DNA from: Bacteroidales bacterium
Lineage (GTDB): Bacteria; Bacteroidota; Bacteroidia; Bacteroidales; F082
Direction: 5' to 3'
Length of the DNA stretch: 64,000 nucleotides
NCBI GenBank assembly: GCA_028704385.1
Contig: JAQVLA010000005.1
Coordinates: forward strand, 115,447 to 179,446
The notes under the pieces are model-generated. The model saw only the letters and a program-made list of their open reading frames with translations, did not search any database and was not told the DNA's origin. Every line of letters starts with the position of its first letter. Position 1 is the stretch's first letter. This document shows, in pieces, positions 34,343-45,125 of the stretch. Both the position numbers and the translations under genes were made by a program.

Positions 34343-37150
34343 ATGCAAGGTTTTCTCGATCAACTTACGGTATCCATCATCAAAAATTTCCCTGATCAAC
34401 TGAATGATCTATTGATTGTTTTTCCTAACAAACGCGCAGGAATTTTCTTTAAAAAAACACTGATCGAAAAGCTCGAAAAAAGCACGCTGCTCCCTCGTAT
34501 TGCTACGATAGAAGAGGCATTCGAAGCATGGAGCAATCATTTACAGGCCGATCCATTAACGATTCAGTTTGAGTTGATGAGCATCAAAGCCGGCCAGCAA
34601 AAATCTGACACCTCAGAGCTGGCTGAATTTGCCGGACTTGCTGCACAAATGGCTGACGACTTCAACGAGATCGACCATCAAATGGTTGATGCAGAGGCTT
34701 TGTTCAGTTTTTTGAAAGAAGCCAAAGCACTTGAGCTATGGCATCCTGATGGATCACCACTTACCGGGAGCGAGAAAAAGTATATCCATTTCTTCCGGGA
34801 GTTGAAAAACGATTACCGTCAACTCAACGAAAATCTCAATTCAAAAAGTTTGGCCTATGCCGGCAAAATCGCCAGAGAATTGGCAGAACTGGAAGCAGAG
34901 ACATTAAATCAAAGGATAGAAGCGCATAAAGTGATCTTTGCAGGCTTTAACGCTTTCACCCATGCCGAATCGAAAATCGTGAAACAGTTGATCCTGGAGG
35001 ATAAGGCATTGATATTTTGGGATTTGGATCAATATTATTTGGAACAGCAATTCTTTGGCCTGCACGAAGCTGGAAATGCTATCCGGAATTTCATGAAAGG
35101 GCTGAATAAAAAGCAGGAAACTAAGTTTATTTCGAACGATTTACTCAGCCGTGATTATCATTTTTACTTTCATGCTGTAACAGGAGATGTACTGCAGGCC
35201 AAAGCCTTAGGTGAGGAATTGCATAGGAATCATGATCCTTCAGCCTGTGTTGTACTGGGTGATGAAAACCTGCTTATTCCGGTGATGAACAGCATTCCGG
35301 AGGACTATGAAACTTTCAATGCCACCTTGGGATTTCCCTTCAATAAAACCGCATGTTTTCAGTTTATCAGGCTTTATCTCGATCATCTGCTTGCACAACA
35401 ACAATCTGGCACAAAAGAACTCTATCTAAAGCCAATACTTGCTTTACTCTCGCATGAATTCAATCAAAGTTTGCTGGATCAAAACACCAATCAGGCCTTG
35501 CATCACTGGCGTTCAAAGATAATCCAGGCAGGCATCAAATTTTCAACTGAAAACAAATTATTGGAATTAACTGAAAATGTTTTACTTAAAAATTATATCC
35601 ACTCCATTCTCATTCCGGCAAAAGGCAATACTGAAAGTCCGTTTGTTGTGATCAACGGATTTTTATCGCTGATCGAATCACAACTTGAAGCAAACAATAA
35701 GAAAGGATCTGATTTCCTGTTCAACCAACTGAATTTGGCCAGTCGGATTTTTAATAAACTTGAACAACTTTTTCAGGATCATTTGAATAACAAAGATTTA
35801 CAGTCTGTTACGTCCATATTTCTGTCAATAACAGGAGCACAAAAAGTAAGCTTCACCGGAGAACCACTACAGGGTTTGCAAATCATGGGATTGCTCGAAA
35901 CACGAAATCTGAGTTTCAAAGATGTTCATATACTCAGTTTGAACGAAGGGGTGCTGCCCCGCAAACAACACGTGCATAGCCTCATTCCATCTGATATCAG
36001 AAAAACTTTCGACCTGCCGTCATTTGCTGATAAACAAGCTGTTACGGCTTATCATTTTTATCGATTAATACAACACGCCCAAAACATTCACCTCTATTAC
36101 AACATAGATGCAGGTGACTTTGGCAGCGGCGAACCCAGCCGTTATATCCGGCAGGTCGTTCACGAACTGGCAGTTGCCAATCCGAAAGTCAGCATCACGC
36201 AATGTAATTTCAGTTTCAACTCTCAACATACTTCTTTTACTGACGAAATTACTATACATAAAAAGGAAGAGGTGCTCCACCAGTTACTTCAAAAAGCAAA
36301 AAGAGGCTTTTCTCCTTCAAGTCTGGCACATTATCTTGAATGCCCGCTAAAATTTTATTTTTCAGATATTCTACACCTGCAATCCGGTGTGCAATACGAT
36401 GAATCCATACGATTGAATGAATTGGGAACCATCGTCCATCGAACCCTCGAATTGCTCTTCAAACCTTATATTGGCAGACGTTTGGATGAGGAAATTTTAG
36501 AAGAACTTGTTAACAGAAGCCGTGAAGTACTCGAAAGTTGTATTCAAAATCTTATTCCCGGCGGGCTGGCCGATCAGGGCAATAGTTTAATTACTAAGGA
36601 GGTAGCCTATCAGTTTGTCAGTAATTTTTTATGGCACGAAAAGCAAAAACTCATTCCTGAAATACCACTACATATTACTCAATTGGAATATCCGGCTGAA
36701 ACCAATTATACTATTTTAAATCAAAGTGTTAAGATTAAAGGAACCATTGACAGAATTGATCAGTTTGGCAGCGGCTACCGCCTGATCGACTACAAAACCG
36801 GCCAGGTAAAAGATACCGACCTAAAACTAAAAAGCTGGGACGAACTGTTGAACAGTAAAAAGACCAAGGCACTGCAGCTGGCTTTATATTGGCTTTTAGT
36901 CAGCCGGTCTGACCTAAGTTATGCACACAGCAACTTTGTTTGTGGCATCATCAGCCTTCAAAAAGCCGGTTCAGGCCTGTTTAGCCTGCAACTACCTGAT
37001 AACTCAGGACCTGACGCATCAATCCAACAAATTGAAGAACAATTGTTCAAACTTGTCGAAGAAATTCTGGATCCGGCCATACCAATACAACAAACCGAAG
37101 ATCACAGCTATTGCAAAAACTGCGATTATGTTAATATATGTAACCGTTGA
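34343..37150 (+). CDS. AddB-like helicase-nuclease subunit, PD-(D/E)XK nuclease
   Basis: 935 residues. The N-terminal two thirds resemble an inactivated superfamily I helicase: 'LLIVFPNKRAGIFFKKTL' stands where Walker A would be, without GKT. The C-terminal part is a RecB-type PD-(D/E)XK nuclease ('IVHRTLELL', 'KGTIDRIDQ', 'YRLIDYKTGQV'). Cys667 ('LECPLKFYF') and Cys924, 927 and 933 ('YCKNCDYVNICNR') have the spacing of the 4Fe-4S staple of AddB/Cas4. It should process DNA ends with an AddA-type partner that is not in this window. The gene follows the nucleotidyltransferase by 3 bases. Confidence 0.85.
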   Translation: MQGFLDQLTVSIIKNFPDQLNDLLIVFPNKRAGIFFKKTLIEKLEKSTLLPRIATIEEAFEAWSNHLQADPLTIQFELMSIKAGQQKSDTSELAEFAGLAAQMADDFNEIDHQMVDAEALFSFLKEAKALELWHPDGSPLTGSEKKYIHFFRELKNDYRQLNENLNSKSLAYAGKIARELAELEAETLNQRIEAHKVIFAGFNAFTHAESKIVKQLILEDKALIFWDLDQYYLEQQFFGLHEAGNAIRNFMKGLNKKQETKFISNDLLSRDYHFYFHAVTGDVLQAKALGEELHRNHDPSACVVLGDENLLIPVMNSIPEDYETFNATLGFPFNKTACFQFIRLYLDHLLAQQQSGTKELYLKPILALLSHEFNQSLLDQNTNQALHHWRSKIIQAGIKFSTENKLLELTENVLLKNYIHSILIPAKGNTESPFVVINGFLSLIESQLEANNKKGSDFLFNQLNLASRIFNKLEQLFQDHLNNKDLQSVTSIFLSITGAQKVSFTGEPLQGLQIMGLLETRNLSFKDVHILSLNEGVLPRKQHVHSLIPSDIRKTFDLPSFADKQAVTAYHFYRLIQHAQNIHLYYNIDAGDFGSGEPSRYIRQVVHELAVANPKVSITQCNFSFNSQHTSFTDEITIHKKEEVLHQLLQKAKRGFSPSSLAHYLECPLKFYFSDILHLQSGVQYDESIRLNELGTIVHRTLELLFKPYIGRRLDEEILEELVNRSREVLESCIQNLIPGGLADQGNSLITKEVAYQFVSNFLWHEKQKLIPEIPLHITQLEYPAETNYTILNQSVKIKGTIDRIDQFGSGYRLIDYKTGQVKDTDLKLKSWDELLNSKKTKALQLALYWLLVSRSDLSYAHSNFVCGIISLQKAGSGLFSLQLPDNSGPDASIQQIEEQLFKLVEEILDPAIPIQQTEDHSYCKNCDYVNICNR

Positions 37151-37168
37151 TAAGATATTTATATCTTT

Positions 37169-37199
37169 TTTGCGTGATCCGTGTAAATATTTAAATTTG
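37169..37199 (+). promoter_or_regulatory. Bacteroidetes promoter for the kinase-CheRB cluster
   Basis: TTTG (37169-37172), 19 bases, TAAATTTG (37192-37199): a complete match to the consensus TTTG-N19-21-TAnnTTTG. The transcript would begin about 37205. It excludes the in-frame TTG at 37201 as start and favours ATG 37240. Confidence 0.75.
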
Positions 37200-37239
37200 C
37201 TTGCAGAATCAGTGCTTGCCCCCAATAAAACTAAATACC

Positions 37240-39270
37240 ATGAGTAAAAACTCCAAGTTCAATGTCCTGATTGTGGACGACAGACCTGAAAACCTTCTCA
37301 CACTCGAAGGAATTCTTGATAATGAGAACCTAAACATAATCAAAGCATCTTCTGGCAATGAAGCCCTGGCAATCATGCTCGAACATAATATCTCACTGGT
37401 GCTCATGGATGTACAAATGCCGGGCATGGATGGTTTTGAAGTGGCAGAGATCATGCGTAGCAGCGACCGTACTAAATTTATACCCATCATTTTTATCACT
37501 GCCATCAGCAAACAACGACAGCACATTTTCAAAGGTTATGAATCTGGAGCTGTGGATTACCTGTACAAACCTCTTGATCTGGAAATATTGCAGAGCAAAA
37601 TCAAAGCTTTTATTGAGTTTTTTCAACACAAAAATGCACTTGAAGAAACGACACGCAAGTTGAGCAACACTGTAGCCGAACTCAACGAAGCCAAACGTAT
37701 AGCCGAAGATGCCACAACAGCCAAAAGTGCATTTCTGGCTACCATGAGCCACGAAATCCGCACTCCTCTTAACGGCATTATTGGCATGGCTGATCTGGGA
37801 CTGATGGATGAAGAGATAGGACCACTGCTAAGGGAAAGATTGATGGATATTAAAACTTCGGGCGAATCGCTACTCGAAATCATAAACGAAATACTTGACA
37901 TTTCCAAGATAGAAGCCGACAAGCTGGAGCTGGAAGAAATAGAATTCAGTATCCGCGAGCTGGTCGAAAAAGTCGTTAACCTACTATCAGTAAAAATTTT
38001 TCAGGAAAAACTGGAATTCGTGTGCGAAATAGATCCTGATATTCCGGATATTATCATTGGCGATCCGTTGAGGATCAGGCAAATACTGATAAATCTATTA
38101 AGCAATGCCAGCAAATTTACCGAAGAAGGAACGGTATCGGTTAAGGTGAAAATGCAGGAACATATCGAAGAACAAATCAGCCTGGAGTTTGCTGTTGAAG
38201 ATTCGGGTATTGGTATACCCGAAGAAAAACAACAATTACTTTTCGACAGCTACACCCAGGCCGACTCTTCCACCACCCGCAAACATGGCGGTACCGGATT
38301 AGGACTTAGCATCAGCCAGAAACTGGTGAATCTGATGGGAGGCAAAATCAATGTGGTAAGTAAGCCTGGTGTGGGTAGTAAATTTTTCTTCAGGCTCAAT
38401 ATGATTACCGGAAACCAGAGAACTGAGCCCTGGAAATTACAACTTAAAAAATCCAATAATTCCTTCAGGGTGCTTGTAATTGACGACCATGAGCAATCAG
38501 CAAAAGTGATTACGCGCCTGCTTGACTATTGGGGGATTCAAAGTGTGTATGCTTCAGACTGCAGCAAATGCATCGAGCTTGTTAAAGAGCACAATTTCGA
38601 CCTTATTTTGATTGACTTCTACCTAAAAAACAAGACTGGTGTGGAAGTAGCCGAAGAATTAAAAAAACAATCCGGCGTAAAACCTGATACACCTATTATT
38701 TTGCTCTCACCTTCAAAAGCCAATATTGAAATTCTGAAACTCAAAAAAGCACAGAAATATGAATTCCTCACCAAACCGGTGCTTCAAAACGATTTACGAC
38801 ATCTTTTAATCACTTTGTTTGGTTCAAAAGAACAGATCAAGGCTGAAAAAAGTATGATTCCTGATAGTAATGAATTACCCGAAAAACCACTCGAAATACT
38901 TGTGGCAGAAGATCAGATTATCAACCGTAAGATTGTAGTGCAGTTATTGGAGAAAAAAGGCTGGAAGGTAAAAGCAGTCGAAAATGGTCTGATGGCGTTG
39001 GATGAATCCAAAAACAAAAAATACGACCTCATACTGATGGATGTACAAATGCCCGAAATGGATGGCTTTGATGCAACGCGTGCAATTCGTGTGTTCGAAA
39101 TAGACAAAGATTATCACACCCCAATAGTTGCCATGACAGCACATGCCATGAAAGGAGATCGCGAAAAATGTTTGGCCGCCGGGATGGACTACTATATTAC
39201 AAAACCTGTAAATCCAAGCGAACTTTACGATACTATTGAGAAATTTGCTGCCAATCTGCCACTTGAATAA
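37240..39270 (+). CDS. Soluble hybrid histidine kinase, REC-HisKA-HATPase-REC-REC
   Basis: 676 residues from ATG 37240, no membrane helix. Domains: receiver 1-125 (phospho-Asp 57 in '[14 protein letters not shown]'), HisKA with His171 in '[12 protein letters not shown]', HATPase with 'DSGIGIPEE' and '[10 protein letters not shown]' (about 275-395), a second receiver from about 408 (Asp in '[11 protein letters not shown]', with a changed TxxxK region) and a third from about 551 ('[15 protein letters not shown]', '[10 protein letters not shown]'). The N-terminal receiver replaces a sensor domain, so it likely takes phosphate from another kinase. The second receiver looks diverged. It is 29 bases before the large membrane kinase. 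Confidence 0.92.
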   Translation: MSKNSKFNVLIVDDRPENLLTLEGILDNENLNIIKASSGNEALAIMLEHNISLVLMDVQMPGMDGFEVAEIMRSSDRTKFIPIIFITAISKQRQHIFKGYESGAVDYLYKPLDLEILQSKIKAFIEFFQHKNALEETTRKLSNTVAELNEAKRIAEDATTAKSAFLATMSHEIRTPLNGIIGMADLGLMDEEIGPLLRERLMDIKTSGESLLEIINEILDISKIEADKLELEEIEFSIRELVEKVVNLLSVKIFQEKLEFVCEIDPDIPDIIIGDPLRIRQILINLLSNASKFTEEGTVSVKVKMQEHIEEQISLEFAVEDSGIGIPEEKQQLLFDSYTQADSSTTRKHGGTGLGLSISQKLVNLMGGKINVVSKPGVGSKFFFRLNMITGNQRTEPWKLQLKKSNNSFRVLVIDDHEQSAKVITRLLDYWGIQSVYASDCSKCIELVKEHNFDLILIDFYLKNKTGVEVAEELKKQSGVKPDTPIILLSPSKANIEILKLKKAQKYEFLTKPVLQNDLRHLLITLFGSKEQIKAEKSMIPDSNELPEKPLEILVAEDQIINRKIVVQLLEKKGWKVKAVENGLMALDESKNKKYDLILMDVQMPEMDGFDATRAIRVFEIDKDYHTPIVAMTAHAMKGDREKCLAAGMDYYITKPVNPSELYDTIEKFAANLPLE

Positions 39271-39299
39271 ATGTAATGGTAGCGCATTAATTAACCAAT

Positions 39300-42200
39300 A
39301 TGGATAACCTGGATTATAATAACGCAACCACCTGGGAAAAGATCAAATATTCGATCAGATCATGGCGCTATATCGGTGTGGGGAAATCACTGCTGATATG
39401 GTTTCTGGCCATCTCAATCATCCCGTTGGCTTCCATTAGTTTCATCAACTTTTTGAATGCCTACCACGGACTTACCATCGTTGCCGAAAAATCACTCAAC
39501 ACCACCTCTCAACTAAGGGTAGCCTATATCAACACTTTCTTTAACGAAATAGTTGATTTTCTCGAACTTAACAGCAGACAGCGCAACGATATTGAATTTA
39601 TTGAAAAACTTGATGCTGCCTGGAAACAAAGCGGAAAAGAGCTCAATGAATTTATCCACGATGCTGAATGGCTCCAAATCACAGCCGAGCATCGTGATGA
39701 GTTTAAAGATCTGGCCTTAAAAAATGGCTATTACGACATTTATTTTATGGATAACAAAGGGAATATCCTTTTCAGTTTGCGCGAAGAAGCCGATCTGGGG
39801 ACTAATCTATTTACTGGCCCCTATCGGTTCAGCGGCTTTGCTGATGCTACAAGACATACCCTTGAAACCAATACTTTACGATTCTCTGATCTGAATTTTT
39901 ACGAACCATCCTTCAACATCATCACGGGTCATTTTGTGCAGCCGGTTGTAAATTCAGCTGACAGTTTGATTGGATTGATAGCCCTTCAAATTACAATGGA
40001 TCGTATCAATCAAATCATTCAGCAGGATGCCGGATATGGCGAAACAGGCCAGGCCTACATCGTTGGAAGCGACAGATTGTTACGTTCGTCAATGCGTTTT
40101 GGCAATGAAAATGCCATCATGCGTCTCAGCGTAAGCAACACAAAAGTAACAGATTGGCTGTTTTTTCTTCGAAATCGTAACAACAGGCAAGCCCTCGAAG
40201 ATCGTGAGCTCGACCGCGAAAAGGTTTCTACCTATGACTCCGACGAAACAGGCAAATACGTCCTGGGGATCTATCGTAACCTCGATGTGATTGAACCAAT
40301 GGGCGTGAATTGGGTGCTTATTGAAGAAATAGAACATAGCGAAGCTTTTGCCTATGCACGCAAGCTTTCCGACATTGTAAAGCTCTCTTTTCTTATTACG
40401 ATCATCCTGGTGTTTTTTACCTCTTTATTAGTTACGCGATGGTTCGTAAACCCCATAAAACAGCTATCTTCCTGGGCCAAAGAAGTGGCTGTTGGTAAGG
40501 TTTCACGCAAACAAATCAATGCACCCAAAAACGAGATTGGCGAAATGGTTTCAACCTATAACAAACTGGTGGACAAGCTCGAAAACTATGCTAATGTCGC
40601 CAGGTTGATGGCCAAAGGGGATTATACCGAGAAAGTGGAAGTTCAAAACGATGAAGACCTTTTGGGTACTTCCATGAATCATCTGGTCGAAAGCCTGAAA
40701 CAAGTTGTTGATCAGGCTAATCGTATTGCAAAAGGAGATTATAGTGTAACAGTGGTTCCGCGCAGCGAAAAGGATACACTGAACGTAGCCCTTTATGAAA
40801 TGACCCGCACCCTGGCTCAGAATGCCGAAGAAAACAAAAAACAAAACTGGCTCAAGAGTGGTATCAACGAACTGGATGCAGGATTAAGCGGACAAGCCAA
40901 CACACAAAAGCTGGCCGCCTCGATCATCAATTTCACCTGCAGGTATTTAGAAGCTAACCTGGGACTCATCTATCTGCTTAATGAAAACGAAAACCAATTC
41001 GAGCTGAAAGCAAGCTTTTCGATCGATCCGGATGACCCTAATCTTACAAAACAATTCAGCCTTAACGAAGGATTAATTGGACAGGTAGCCAATGACAAAC
41101 AGTTGTTGGTGATTGAAGATCAGGAAAATCAAAAAAAGATAAGGCTTGGAATGGGTAGTTTCAAACCAGTGCAATATGTTTTATGTCCGCTGGTTCATGA
41201 AGGAAAAACCTTTGGTGTGATCGAATATGCCTCGTTGCAGCCATTTACAGCTGTAAAAGAGACTTTTCTGCAAGTGGCACGCGCTAATATGGCTATTGCC
41301 ATAAAAACAGTGATGGCAGCCGAAACAGTTCAAAAACTGCTCACTCAAACTCAGGAACAAGCCAACGAACTCGCCGTTCAGCAGGAAGAACTCAGGCAGG
41401 CTAACGAAGAACTGCAGGAACAGACCAATGCTCTCAGGGTTTCTGAAGAAAACTTGCAAGCCCAGCAAGAGGAACTCAAGGTGACCAACGAAGAACTGGA
41501 AGAACGTACCAAAGCTCTTGAGATGCAACGCGATGCCATACGTCAAAAAAATCTGGAATTGGAAAAAGCCAGAAATGAAATTGAACAAAAGGCCAAAGAT
41601 CTGGCACAGGCTTCACAATACAAATCAGAATTTTTAGCCAATATGTCGCACGAACTGCGTACACCACTTAACAGCATCCTGGTTCTTTCGCAACTACTGG
41701 CTGAAAACAAGAAAAAACATCTTGATGAAAAAGAACTTGAATATGCCCGCACCATCAATGGCTCCGGGAGCGACCTGCTTGAGCTCATCAATGAGATACT
41801 GGATTTAAGCAAGGTAGAATCAGGCAAAATCGAACTTTATATCGAACAGATGTATCTGGAAGACCTGAGCCATTTTATCAAAAAAAGCTTCGAACCTGTT
41901 GCAGCAAAAAAAGGCCTGGAGCTATTCGTTTCCATTTCTCAGGGATTACCTGCTTTTGTACGGACTGATATTCAACGTTTTCAGCAAATCATTAAAAACC
42001 TTTATTCCAACGCCATCAAGTTTACACACGAAGGCAGCATCACACTAAATGTGTTTAGACCCGATAAAAAATTCGAATTCCAAAACAAAAACCTCAACTG
42101 CGATAAGGCCGTTGCATTTTCGGTAATAGACACAGGTATTGGTATCCCAGAAGAAAAGTTTCAGGTGATTTTTGAGTCATTTAAGCAGGCTGACGGAACT

Positions 42201-43682
42201 ACAAGCCGAAAATATGGCGGCACAGGTCTGGGATTGAGCATTTCCAAAGGTTTCTCAGAACTTCTGGGAGGCGAGATACATGTTAGCAGCACAGAAGGCA
42301 AGGGAACAAGCTTTACAGTAATAATTCCGGAGAATTATGAAAGGCCGGAAACATCTGAAGCAACACTAACTGAAAAAACAAACAATAATCAACTCGTTTC
42401 CGAATCTGATCCCAACCCCAAAAATAAAAAAGCAGCAGAGAAGAAAAACCAGCATCTGCAGGAGTTTGAAGAAACCAATGACGACCGGAATGCCATACTC
42501 GAAGGCGATTTAGTGCTGTTGATTATTGATGACGACAAAAACTTTACGCGCGTTTTGCACGATCTGGCTCACGAACACAGGTTCAAATGCATCATTGCGC
42601 ACGATGGTGAAGCAGGTTTGCATTTTGCCGATTTTTATACCCCACATGCCATCATACTGGATATCGGACTGCCCGGCATTGATGGATTTGAAGTGATGCA
42701 ACGACTGAAAAAAAATCCGCGCACCCGACATATCCCCGTTCATTACGTATCGGCTGCCGACAAATCCATTGAACACCTGAAACAAGGTGCGGTGGGTTAT
42801 CTTAGTAAACCCGTTAAAAAAGAAGAACTTGACGAAGTATTTAACAACCTGGAATACCTCGTCAAAAACCCACTCAAAAAACTCATTGTTGTTGAAGATG
42901 ATGAAAGTACACGCAAAAGCATCTCGAACCTGATGCAGGGCGATAACATTGAAATTATTGCCGTTGACTCTGGCGAGGAAGCCCTGAACGAAATAAGTAA
43001 CACGTCATTTGATTGTATGATCCTGGATCTGGGTTTAAAAAATATGTCAGGCTTCGAATTGCTTGATACCCTCAAACAAAATCACCCAAATCTTGAACTG
43101 CCTGTTGTTGTTTATACAGCACGTGAATTAAGCCGCGAAGAAGACCAAAAACTACAACAATATGCGAGTAGTATCATCCTGAAAGGAGCCCGAAGTTTTG
43201 AACGTTTATTAGCTGAAACAACACTCTTCCTGCATCAGATCGAAAGTAAACTTTCAGATAAAAAACAAGAGATGCTCAGGAAGATACAACCTCAAGAAGA
43301 TGTGTTGAAAGGCAAAACAATATTGATAGTGGATGATGATATGCGTAATGTTTTTGCGTTGACCAGTGTATTGGAAAGTTACGACATACAGGTGATCTTT
43401 GCCAAAAACGGACGTGAAGGAATCGAAAAACTTAAAGCCGGCAAAAGCATCAACCTGATCCTGATGGATATTATGATGCCTGAGATGGATGGATATGAAG
43501 CCATGAAGATCATCAGAAAAGAAAATAAATACAAAAAACTTCCCATCATAGCCCTCACAGCCAAAGCCATGAAGGACGACCGCGAAAAATGTCTGGCTGC
43601 CGGTGCAAATGAATACCTCTCAAAACCGGTTGATACAGCCAAATTGATTTCGCTCTTGCGAGTTTGGTTGTACAATAATTAA
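39300..43682 (+). CDS. Membrane hybrid histidine kinase with Cache, HAMP, GAF and three receivers
   Basis: 1460 residues. Helix about 28-50, a dCache-like extracytoplasmic domain to about 355 ('AYIVGSDRLLRSSMRF'), helix about 361-383, HAMP and a second HAMP-like repeat to about 505, GAF (about 540-675), a long coiled coil (about 680-775) with repeated 'QEEL..NEEL' units, HisKA with His784 ('NMSHELRTPLNSI'), HATPase ('DTGIGIPEE', '[10 protein letters not shown]'), then three receivers (first phospho-Asp 1121, 'ILDIGLPGIDGF'; third 'LILMDIMMPEMDGY'). The middle receiver has 'MILDLGLKNMSGF'. It sits between the soluble kinase and cheR. Its input ligand is unknown; no output domain for DNA binding is present. 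Confidence 0.93.
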   Translation: MDNLDYNNATTWEKIKYSIRSWRYIGVGKSLLIWFLAISIIPLASISFINFLNAYHGLTIVAEKSLNTTSQLRVAYINTFFNEIVDFLELNSRQRNDIEFIEKLDAAWKQSGKELNEFIHDAEWLQITAEHRDEFKDLALKNGYYDIYFMDNKGNILFSLREEADLGTNLFTGPYRFSGFADATRHTLETNTLRFSDLNFYEPSFNIITGHFVQPVVNSADSLIGLIALQITMDRINQIIQQDAGYGETGQAYIVGSDRLLRSSMRFGNENAIMRLSVSNTKVTDWLFFLRNRNNRQALEDRELDREKVSTYDSDETGKYVLGIYRNLDVIEPMGVNWVLIEEIEHSEAFAYARKLSDIVKLSFLITIILVFFTSLLVTRWFVNPIKQLSSWAKEVAVGKVSRKQINAPKNEIGEMVSTYNKLVDKLENYANVARLMAKGDYTEKVEVQNDEDLLGTSMNHLVESLKQVVDQANRIAKGDYSVTVVPRSEKDTLNVALYEMTRTLAQNAEENKKQNWLKSGINELDAGLSGQANTQKLAASIINFTCRYLEANLGLIYLLNENENQFELKASFSIDPDDPNLTKQFSLNEGLIGQVANDKQLLVIEDQENQKKIRLGMGSFKPVQYVLCPLVHEGKTFGVIEYASLQPFTAVKETFLQVARANMAIAIKTVMAAETVQKLLTQTQEQANELAVQQEELRQANEELQEQTNALRVSEENLQAQQEELKVTNEELEERTKALEMQRDAIRQKNLELEKARNEIEQKAKDLAQASQYKSEFLANMSHELRTPLNSILVLSQLLAENKKKHLDEKELEYARTINGSGSDLLELINEILDLSKVESGKIELYIEQMYLEDLSHFIKKSFEPVAAKKGLELFVSISQGLPAFVRTDIQRFQQIIKNLYSNAIKFTHEGSITLNVFRPDKKFEFQNKNLNCDKAVAFSVIDTGIGIPEEKFQVIFESFKQADGTTSRKYGGTGLGLSISKGFSELLGGEIHVSSTEGKGTSFTVIIPENYERPETSEATLTEKTNNNQLVSESDPNPKNKKAAEKKNQHLQEFEETNDDRNAILEGDLVLLIIDDDKNFTRVLHDLAHEHRFKCIIAHDGEAGLHFADFYTPHAIILDIGLPGIDGFEVMQRLKKNPRTRHIPVHYVSAADKSIEHLKQGAVGYLSKPVKKEELDEVFNNLEYLVKNPLKKLIVVEDDESTRKSISNLMQGDNIEIIAVDSGEEALNEISNTSFDCMILDLGLKNMSGFELLDTLKQNHPNLELPVVVYTARELSREEDQKLQQYASSIILKGARSFERLLAETTLFLHQIESKLSDKKQEMLRKIQPQEDVLKGKTILIVDDDMRNVFALTSVLESYDIQVIFAKNGREGIEKLKAGKSINLILMDIMMPEMDGYEAMKIIRKENKYKKLPIIALTAKAMKDDREKCLAAGANEYLSKPVDTAKLISLLRVWLYNN

Positions 43683-43706
43683 TCCCGGGTTGCCGAATTA
43701 AAACCT

Positions 43707-44558
43707 ATGAACACGTCCGAAAATCAAGATATTGACGATAGCATTCTGCAACTCGAATTGGAACTTTTGCTGGAAGCATTAGTCAGACAATATGGCTATG
43801 ATTTCAGAAATTATAACAAAGCCCATGTGAAGCGCAGATTGCTCTACAGGATGCAACAATTGGGTCTGAAATCCTTATCCGAACTTCAGCATCATATCCT
43901 GCACCAATCAAGTACTCTGGCCATGATACTCAAAGATCTTTCGATCAACGTAACGGAAATGTATCGTGATCCCTCCTTTTATTTAAGCCTTCGAAAAGAG
44001 GTGATCCCTTTGTTGCGAACCTATCCGTACCTCAGAATTTGGCACGCCGGATGTGCCACCGGCGAGGAAGTTTATTCATTTGCAATCCTCCTCAAAGAAG
44101 AAGGGCTATATGATCGCTCGCAGATTTACGCCACAGATTTTAATACCGAAGTGCTGGATACAGCAAAAAAAGGTATATATCCAGTCTCAAAAATCAAGGA
44201 ATACACCTTCAATTATCAGGCTGCCGGTGGAAAAAACTCCTTTTCGGATTATTATACCGCCCGTTATGATGCAGCCCGCTTCGATCCCGAACTCAGGAAA
44301 AATATAGTGTTTGCCAGTCATAACCTTGTAACGGACAGCGTTTTTGCTGAAACTCACCTGATCATCTGCAGAAATGTGTTGATCTATTTCGACAGAAGCC
44401 TGCAAAACAAAGTGTTAAACCTTTTTAACGACAGCCTGATCATGGGAGGATTTTTAGGGCTTGGCTCCAAAGAAAACATCATGTTCTCGACAGTTCAGGA
44501 TCAGTTTTTGATCCTTAATCCCAACGAAAAGCTTTTCCGGAAAAAAATCATGAAATGA
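43707..44558 (+). CDS. cheR: CheR-type protein-glutamate methyltransferase
   Basis: 283 residues. CheR N-domain (about 10-80), then the SAM domain with 'RIWHAGCATGEEVYSFAILL' (motif I) and 'QIYATDFNTEVLDTAKKGIY', and 'HLIICRNVLIYFD' further on, all typical. CheR methylates glutamates in methyl-accepting chemoreceptor helices. No TPR extension is present. It overlaps cheB by four bases (ATGA), so both are made together. There is no receptor gene in the window; the target may be the kinase coiled coil or receptors elsewhere. Confidence 0.9.
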   Translation: MNTSENQDIDDSILQLELELLLEALVRQYGYDFRNYNKAHVKRRLLYRMQQLGLKSLSELQHHILHQSSTLAMILKDLSINVTEMYRDPSFYLSLRKEVIPLLRTYPYLRIWHAGCATGEEVYSFAILLKEEGLYDRSQIYATDFNTEVLDTAKKGIYPVSKIKEYTFNYQAAGGKNSFSDYYTARYDAARFDPELRKNIVFASHNLVTDSVFAETHLIICRNVLIYFDRSLQNKVLNLFNDSLIMGGFLGLGSKENIMFSTVQDQFLILNPNEKLFRKKIMK

Positions 44559-45124
44559 AAGCTTATGATGCCATCGTCATTGGTTCTTCAGCAGGTGGAA
44601 TGTATGCCCTGAAAAACCTGATTCAGGGTTTAAAACCCGGGTTTCGTATCCCCCTGATCATCGTTCAGCATCTGAGTCCGCATTCCGATAATTACCTGGC
44701 ACATTTTCTGGATCAGCTTGGAATCCTCAGAGTTAAAGAAGCCGACGAACGCGAAAGTATTAAACCAGGTCATGCCTACATCGCCCCTCCCAATTTTCAT
44801 CTTTTAATTGAGAATGACCATACTTTCAGCTTAACTGTTGAAGAAAAAGTAAACTATGCCCGCCCTTCAATTGATGTACTCTTCGAAACAGCTGCCGGGG
44901 TTTTTCGCGATCGCCTGATTGGCATCATTCTCACCGGAGCAAACCATGATGGTGCAAACGGGATAAAAAGCATCCGTTCGTTTGGGGGATTTACCATTGC
45001 ACAAAATCCGGCAACCGCCGAATCTGATATTATGCCCAAAGCGGCTATTGCAACAGGAAAAATTGATAAAATATGGGACATCAATGAGATTTCCGGCTTT
45101 CTGAACAGCTTAAGCAATACTTGA
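44555..45124 (+). CDS. cheB: CheB-type methylesterase without receiver domain
   Basis: 189 residues, only the catalytic domain. Catalytic Ser12 in 'VIGSSAGG', His in 'IIVQHLSPHSD' and Asp in 'ILTGANHDGANG' form the CheB triad. It removes methyl esters, or deamidates glutamines, on signalling helices. The regulatory receiver of classical CheB is absent, so it would not be controlled by phosphorylation on its own, though the receivers of the adjacent kinases might act in trans. It ends one base before the stop of the convergent nuclease gene. Confidence 0.92.
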   Translation: MKAYDAIVIGSSAGGMYALKNLIQGLKPGFRIPLIIVQHLSPHSDNYLAHFLDQLGILRVKEADERESIKPGHAYIAPPNFHLLIENDHTFSLTVEEKVNYARPSIDVLFETAAGVFRDRLIGIILTGANHDGANGIKSIRSFGGFTIAQNPATAESDIMPKAAIATGKIDKIWDINEISGFLNSLSNT

Positions 45125-45125
45125 T

